Shown here piece by piece: positions 13,335 through 16,387 of a stretch of 16,387 bases of DNA (position 1 is its first letter; every line of letters begins with the position of its first letter). Source of the DNA: DASPXK01 sp035637315 (GTDB taxonomy: Bacteria > Chloroflexota > UBA6077 > JACCZL01); NCBI GenBank assembly GCA_035637315.1, contig DASPXK010000284.1, forward strand, positions 1 to 16,387, given 5' to 3'. Below the pieces are notes generated by a model. The model was given only the letters and a program-made list of their open reading frames with translations, did no database searches and was not told the origin of the DNA. The translations under genes and the position numbers were made by a program.

Positions 13335-14323
13335 TACTGCCCTTCCAGCCGGATGCGCGGGTCGACCCAGAGCAGGATCAGGTCCGACAGCAGCGTCCCG
13401 ATGACCGTCATGACGCCAAGCATCAGGACGATGGTGCCGGCCAGGAACATATCCTGGGCGATCAGCGCTTTGAGGAGCAGCGGACCGACCGTCGGCAAGC
13501 TCAGCACGAGCGAAACGATGATGCTGCCGGACACGATGTAGGGCAGGGTGTAGCCGACGGTGCTGGCGAATGGGTTGAGAGCGACTCGGACGGGGTACTT
13601 CATGATCACCCGCCACTCGGGTAATCCCTTGGCGCGAGCCGTGACCACATACGGTTTACCCAGTTCGTCCAGCAAGTTTGCGCGCATGATCCTGATCGCC
13701 TGGGCGGTGCCAGCCAGGCCCAGGATGATGGCCGGGACTGGCAGATGCCCGAGCAGGTCGCGGACTTTCCCAAGGCTCCAGGATGCTTCGAGGTATTCCG
13801 ACGAGAACAGCCCGCCGATGTTGGCGTTGAACAAGGTGAACCCAAAATAAAGTACCAGGAGCGCGAGCAAGAAGCCCGGCACGGCTAAGCCAATGAAGCC
13901 AACGAAGGTAAACACGTAATCCGGGATCGAGTACTGCCTGACAGCCGAGAAGATCCCGATCGGCAAGGCCAGGCCCCAGGTCAAGATCAGGGCGAAGATG
14001 GACACGACCATGGTCAGCGCGAGCCGGTCGCCGATCACCTCAGTCACGGGCCGGTTCCACTCCATGGCCATCCCGAAGTTGCCGCGGAAGCACTGCCCCA
14101 TCCACTTGAAGTACTGGACGTAGATCGGCTGGTCCAGGCCGTACTGGGTCCGCAGGTTCTCCGCCTCCTGCTGCGAGACGATACTGCCCGAGGCGGCGAG
14201 CTGGGCGATGTAGGCGTCGACGTAGTCGCCCGGGGGAAGCTGGATGATGGCGAAAGACAGGATCGAGATGGCCCAGACCGTGAAGACCGCCAGCATTAGC
14301 CGCCGCGCTAGGTAGCTCAGCAT
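13334..14323 (-). CDS. Dipeptide/oligopeptide ABC transporter permease (OppB/DppB-type)
   Basis: A 329-residue permease with the family start 'MLSYLARRLMLAVFTVWAIS' as helix 1, an external segment (about 30-100, with 'LRTQYGLDQPIYVQYFKWM' and 'GNFGMAMEWNRPVTEVI'), and five further helices. The EAA coupling loop is 'KPYVVTARAKGLPEWRVIMK' (223-242), with A229, A231 and G233 at or near the usual positions. The last residues 'LLSDLILLWVDPRIRLEG' are typical of OppB/DppB. It forms the translocation pore with the next permease, to which it is joined by the TAATG overlap. The ATG at 14323 has AAGGTGAT upstream. A 133-bp gap with a large palindrome separates it from the binding protein gene, so its mRNA level may differ from that gene's. 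Confidence 0.96.
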   Translation of the reverse strand: MLSYLARRLMLAVFTVWAISILSFAIIQLPPGDYVDAYIAQLAASGSIVSQQEAENLRTQYGLDQPIYVQYFKWMGQCFRGNFGMAMEWNRPVTEVIGDRLALTMVVSIFALILTWGLALPIGIFSAVRQYSIPDYVFTFVGFIGLAVPGFLLALLVLYFGFTLFNANIGGLFSSEYLEASWSLGKVRDLLGHLPVPAIILGLAGTAQAIRIMRANLLDELGKPYVVTARAKGLPEWRVIMKYPVRVALNPFASTVGYTLPYIVSGSIIVSLVLSLPTVGPLLLKALIAQDMFLAGTIVLMLGVMTVIGTLLSDLILLWVDPRIRLEGQ

Positions 14324-14342
14324 GTGATCACCTTCGAACCTA

Positions 14343-14445
14343 CCCCTGGCCCTGCGTCTCGGCCCTCACCCCCTGCCCCCTCTCCCAAACTTGGGAGGGG
14401 GGTTGGGAACAAGTGCGCTTCGCGGGGTGAGGGCCGGGCCAGGGG
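14343..14445. repeat. 103-bp compound palindrome between binding protein and permease genes
   Basis: Three nested inverted repeats: CCCCTGGCCC (14343-14352) with GGGCCAGGGG (14436-14445), 10 bp perfect; GGCCCTCACCCC (14361-14372) with GGGGTGAGGGCC (14424-14435), 12 bp perfect; and an inner hairpin 14377-14388 with 14391-14402, 12 positions with one G-T pair and a 2-nt loop. Unpaired parts are 14353-14360 and 14403-14423. No T-run follows on the transcribed (minus) side, so a Rho-independent terminator is unlikely. The arm recurs in part at 11080-11114. By place it resembles the REP sequences between malE and malF, which protect the upstream binding-protein mRNA. Confidence 0.8.
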
Positions 14446-14456
14446 GGTTAGGTCAT

Positions 14457-16387
14457 CTAGTTCTTGAAGAACAACGTCGTGGGGTGCGACGTACAAGGAG
14501 TGCGGCCATGCTGGCCGTTGAACTGCCGCTGCGGCACGTTGCCGACGTTGTTCTTGACAATCCGCACGCCCATGACGGCCGGCGACAGGCCGACCGTACC
14601 GATGCTGTAGGTCTCCTCGGCCAGGATCTTCCAGATCTCCTGGGCCGTCTTGATCCGCTCCTGCTCGTCCTGGCCGGACGCGGACCGATACATCTCCAGG
14701 ATCTTGAGGAGCTGGGGGTCCTCGGGCTTGGTCCCCTGCGTGCCGCCGCTGGTGTACCACTTGCCGACGAGCGGGCCGATCATCGAATCCGGCTGGACCG
14801 GCAGGGCGTGGACCGGGAAGGCGTAGAGCAGCTCTGAGCCGTCGTTGACCCACATAGCCAACTGCAGCTCGTTGCCGTCGCGCCGCTTGAATGCCAGGCT
14901 CCGCTCCTGCTCGATCACGTCGGCCTGGATGCCGATCTTCTTCCACTGCTGGCCGACCATCTCGCCGACTCTTGGCCACGGCACGAAGGCCCCACCGACC
15001 GTCACCATCTCGAGCCGCAGCCGACCCTTGCCATCGGTGCGAAGTCGGAAGCCCTCCGAGTCCTTCTTATCCAGCCCGATCTTGTCGAGCATCTCGTTAG
15101 CCTGCTTCAGGTCGAGCGTCGCCCACTTGGTCCGCCACTCGGGACCGGGATTGTAGGGCGAGTCCTCGATTGGCACGACCGAGCCGGGCGTGCCCACGCC
15201 CAGCCAGAACGTCTCGTTGAGCTGGTCGCGGTCGATCCCCAGCGCTAGCGCGTGGCGAAAGTCGCGGTTGTGGAACCATTTCGCGACCTCGGGATCGCCA
15301 TCGTAGCTCTGGTTGAAGTGGATCGCCGCGTCGGTCCCGTTCGCGGCTGGGTCGAGGCGGACCGTGTAGTTGCCTTTCTGCTGGTTCTCGAGGATCACCG
15401 GCAGCTTGCCGAGGTCGATGTGGCGCTCCTGCCAATCGAACTCGCCCGCGATCGCACGCAGGTTGAGCACCTCCAGGTTCTCGGCCAGCGTCATCTGGAT
15501 TTTGTCCCAGTACGGGAGTTGGTTCCCGGCCGGATCGACGGCGTAGTAGTAGGGGTTGCGCTCGAGTATCCACGTCGGGGTGTTGATCGGAGAGGTCGTC
15601 TTCCATGGCCCGATCATCGGCAGGTCGACGTTCACGCGCCAGTTGGCCTTGAACTTGAACAGGTTGACCCAATTGTCGAACTTGGCGTCCTGGGCCATCC
15701 TGTCTAGGTCCGCCTGCGGCGCGTACTTGGGGTGGAACTGCTTGAGGTAGTGGGCCGGCGCGATCGGGCCGCGAAGCTGCGGGTCGGAGCCCTGGTTCTG
15801 GGACGAGCCAATGTACGTGCTGCCGCCCAGGATGTCCATGAACAGCGGGTACGGCTCCGGGAACTTGAAGCGAATGGTCGTCTCGTCGACCTTCTCCATC
15901 GTGCCCGGCTTGCCGTTGATCGAGAGCTCGGCGGTCGGCGTCGGGGTGAGGTCCTTGTTCTGGTAGACGTCCTCGTACCAGAACATGAAGTCGTCGGCGG
16001 TCAGCGGCGCGCCGTCGGACCACTTGTGACCCTTACGTAGGAAGAAGGTGAACGTCCGCCCACCATCGCCGATCTCCCACGCCTTGGCCACAGATGGCTT
16101 CTGCTTGGCGGCGGCGTAGTCCCAGAAGATCAGCTTGTCCGTGGAGATGATCCGGTTGCCGTTTTCGCCGTCAGCGGGGCCCGTGAAGCCGCGCCGCCAG
16201 GTGCCCCCATACTTGCCGATCTCCTGGAGCGGCTTGACGACCATCGGCTCGAGCGGGACGCGCTGGTCGACCGGCGGCAGTTTGCCGGCCTTGACCAGAT
16301 CGGCCAGCATCGGTGCCTCGCTGAGCTTCGCTGGCCGGATGGCATTCGCCAGGATCTCCGGCCCCTCCAGCTTCCCGATCATGTGGC
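14457..16387 (-). CDS. Family 5 extracellular solute-binding protein of the peptide/oligopeptide ABC importer (N-terminus outside the window)
   Basis: More than 640 residues are visible and the frame stays open past the right edge; the ATG at 16382 is probably internal, as no signal peptide or lipobox is seen. The family 5 (SBP_bac_5) core is clear: 'SVAKAWEIGDGGRTFTFFLR' followed by 'KGHKWSDGAPLTADDFMFWY', then 'NPYYYAVDPAGNQLPYWDKI' and 'FRHALALGIDRDQLNETFW', and a later 'PVHALPVQPDS' region. The ending is '...FNGQHGRTPCTSHPTTLFF'. It should capture a peptide or similar solute outside the membrane and deliver it to the two permeases. At about 680 residues or more when complete, it belongs to the longer branch of the family (DppA and OppA are about 530), which often binds larger or non-peptide ligands; that is inference. 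It is the first visible gene of the operon, so the promoter is out of view. Confidence 0.93.
   Translation of the reverse strand, partial: HMIGKLEGPEILANAIRPAKLSEAPMLADLVKAGKLPPVDQRVPLEPMVVKPLQEIGKYGGTWRRGFTGPADGENGNRIISTDKLIFWDYAAAKQKPSVAKAWEIGDGGRTFTFFLRKGHKWSDGAPLTADDFMFWYEDVYQNKDLTPTPTAELSINGKPGTMEKVDETTIRFKFPEPYPLFMDILGGSTYIGSSQNQGSDPQLRGPIAPAHYLKQFHPKYAPQADLDRMAQDAKFDNWVNLFKFKANWRVNVDLPMIGPWKTTSPINTPTWILERNPYYYAVDPAGNQLPYWDKIQMTLAENLEVLNLRAIAGEFDWQERHIDLGKLPVILENQQKGNYTVRLDPAANGTDAAIHFNQSYDGDPEVAKWFHNRDFRHALALGIDRDQLNETFWLGVGTPGSVVPIEDSPYNPGPEWRTKWATLDLKQANEMLDKIGLDKKDSEGFRLRTDGKGRLRLEMVTVGGAFVPWPRVGEMVGQQWKKIGIQADVIEQERSLAFKRRDGNELQLAMWVNDGSELLYAFPVHALPVQPDSMIGPLVGKWYTSGGTQGTKPEDPQLLKILEMYRSASGQDEQERIKTAQEIWKILAEETYSIGTVGLSPAVMGVRIVKNNVGNVPQRQFNGQHGRTPCTSHPTTLFFKN

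Noticed and set aside
1..16387. tRNA, rRNA, CRISPR array, insertion sequence or prophage
   Set aside because: No cloverleaf-like sequence, regular spaced repeats, transposase, integrase or phage structural motif was found on either strand by reading.

Overview
This is a GC-rich bacterial chromosomal window with tightly packed genes and no tRNA, rRNA, CRISPR array, transposase or phage gene that I can see. The gene families fit a soil or sediment-type free-living bacterium: a cyclase/ATPase-type TPR protein, a MarR-EmrAB-like efflux operon whose adaptor has no coiled-coil hairpin, a large solute-binding protein of the dipeptide/oligopeptide class, and an amidohydrolase paired with a nitronate-monooxygenase-like enzyme. 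Chloroflexota is my best guess from family style, but nothing here is decisive and Rokubacteria or Actinomycetota are not excluded.

Layout from left to right. (1) 2-1315 (+) is the 3' part of a TPR protein cut by the window edge. (2) 1341-2114 (-) is a two-gene unit, an ABM-like small protein then a VOC protein, with a near-consensus promoter at 2160-2188. (3) 2288-5285 (+) is a divergent three-gene efflux operon (MarR regulator, HlyD/EmrA-like adaptor, DHA2 MFS pump) with overlapping genes and a 19-bp palindrome just before the regulator start. (4) 5423-6216 (-) is a toxin-antitoxin-like pair with a PIN-domain toxin. It abuts a 75-bp relic of a nitronate monooxygenase C-terminus (5349-5423). 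(5) 6595-8576 (-) is a complete nitronate-monooxygenase-like gene behind an amidohydrolase. (6) 8637-8942 (+) is a broken NMT1/SsuA-type solute-binding gene that still has an ideal ribosome binding site. (7) 8992-16387 (-) is a dipeptide/oligopeptide-type ABC importer operon in the order binding protein (cut by the window edge), permease, permease, ATPase, ATPase, followed by an exported alpha/beta hydrolase.

The importer should bind a peptide or similar solute outside the membrane, pass it through the two permeases and power this with the two ATPases. The exported hydrolase, 22 bp behind the last ATPase, may process or release the solute before capture. The efflux operon looks self-regulated through its MarR protein.

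The most interesting structure not explained by genes is in the importer operon. Four of its five gene junctions carry palindromes or short tandem repeats: a 103-bp compound palindrome between binding protein and permease, an 8-bp hairpin before the first ATPase, a repeat that encodes the C-terminus and stop codon of that ATPase and lies at the ribosome binding region of the next, and a tandem heptamer where the hydrolase ribosome binding site should be. The second point of interest is that nitronate-monooxygenase-derived sequence lies on both sides of the PIN toxin module.
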